DNA from: CAYYJS01 sp964472315
GTDB lineage: Bacteria; Verrucomicrobiota; Kiritimatiellia; UBA8416
Assembly (NCBI GenBank): GCA_964472315.1
Contig: CAYYJS010000005.1
Coordinates: 34,462 to 98,461, forward strand
Reading direction: 5' to 3'
DNA: 64,000 bases
The translations under genes and the position numbers were made by a program. This document shows, in pieces, positions 63,850 to 64,000 of this stretch. The notes under the pieces are model-generated. The model saw only the letters and a list, made by a program, of their open reading frames with translations. It had not been told where the DNA came from and made no database searches. How positions within the stretch are numbered: the stretch's first letter is position 1; each line of letters opens with the position of its first letter.

Positions 63850-64000
63850 GGCGAAGGTGGTGCGCGTCGAGATCCTCGCGCTTGTCGCGATGGAAACGCA
63901 CGCGCGATGCGGGATCAACCTTTCGATAACAGCCCCATTCGCCCAGCCGTATCGGCCGGCTTGGTCCAACTCGTTCCCTGATGAGTAAAGTGGAACGGCG

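Noticed and set aside
63791..63988. A 65-codon plus-strand frame at the window end
   Set aside because: It lies over the hairpin repeats and lacks a ribosome-binding site and protein-like composition.

Overview
The window is bacterial, GC-rich chromosome (about 60-75% GC by eye). Lipid-A/O-antigen type genes point to a Gram-negative envelope. The protein set and style (fused ribosomal superoperon, NADP isocitrate dehydrogenase, LexA, many orphan two-component proteins, a CxxC...SHGICxxC sensor tail) would fit the PVC superphylum, perhaps Kiritimatiellota. That assignment is an inference from memory of the families, not a demonstrated result.

Region 1 (1-772): the tail of a histidine kinase and a convergent single-domain response regulator. 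Region 2 (about 1.03-30.76 kb, all minus strand): one uninterrupted run of 42 housekeeping genes, transcribed tRNA-Thr, tuf, rpmG, tRNA-Trp, secE, nusG, rplKAJL, rpoBC, rpsLG, fusA, the S10 and spc ribosomal genes, secY, map, rpmJ, rpsM, rpsK, rpoA, rplQ. A strong promoter lies before tRNA-Thr and a clear intrinsic terminator follows rplQ. rpsD, rpmD, infA and adk, often found in such runs, are not here.

Region 3 (30.8-43.5 kb): icd; a sensory cluster (KaiC-like ATPase, receiver protein, NarL-type regulator, receiver-PAS-kinase hybrid); rmlA and rmlB for dTDP-sugars; lexA with a self-overlapping palindromic operator; an RlmL-like methyltransferase; a histidine kinase; a type I mannose-6-phosphate isomerase; a membrane sensor-like protein. 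Region 4 (43.7-55.0 kb, plus strand): a tightly overlapping surface-polysaccharide operon with two O-antigen ligase/polymerase-like proteins, an LpxH-like phosphoesterase, a Wzx-like flippase, an FkbM methyltransferase, four glycosyltransferases, a WecG-type glycosyltransferase and a 29-codon remnant of another glycosyltransferase. RmlA, RmlB and ManA could supply its sugar nucleotides.

Region 5 (55-64 kb): accessory DNA, patchier in composition. It has a DUF3883-type nuclease-like protein beside a 17-bp tandem repeat, a GT39-like membrane protein and a conserved-looking unknown. The main item is a two-gene unit of a NUDIX hydrolase followed by an 872-residue protein that joins a RelA/SpoT-type alarmone synthetase, a helical repeat middle, a SLOG-like nucleotide-sensor domain and a RyR domain. 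A PIN/ribbon-helix-helix toxin-antitoxin pair and an AAA/DUF4143 ATPase follow. Copies of a hairpin-forming repeat lie at 58.2, 62.4 and 63.7 kb and bracket this block. The NUDIX plus RelA-SLOG-RyR unit is the best candidate for an undescribed nucleotide-signalling or defence system.
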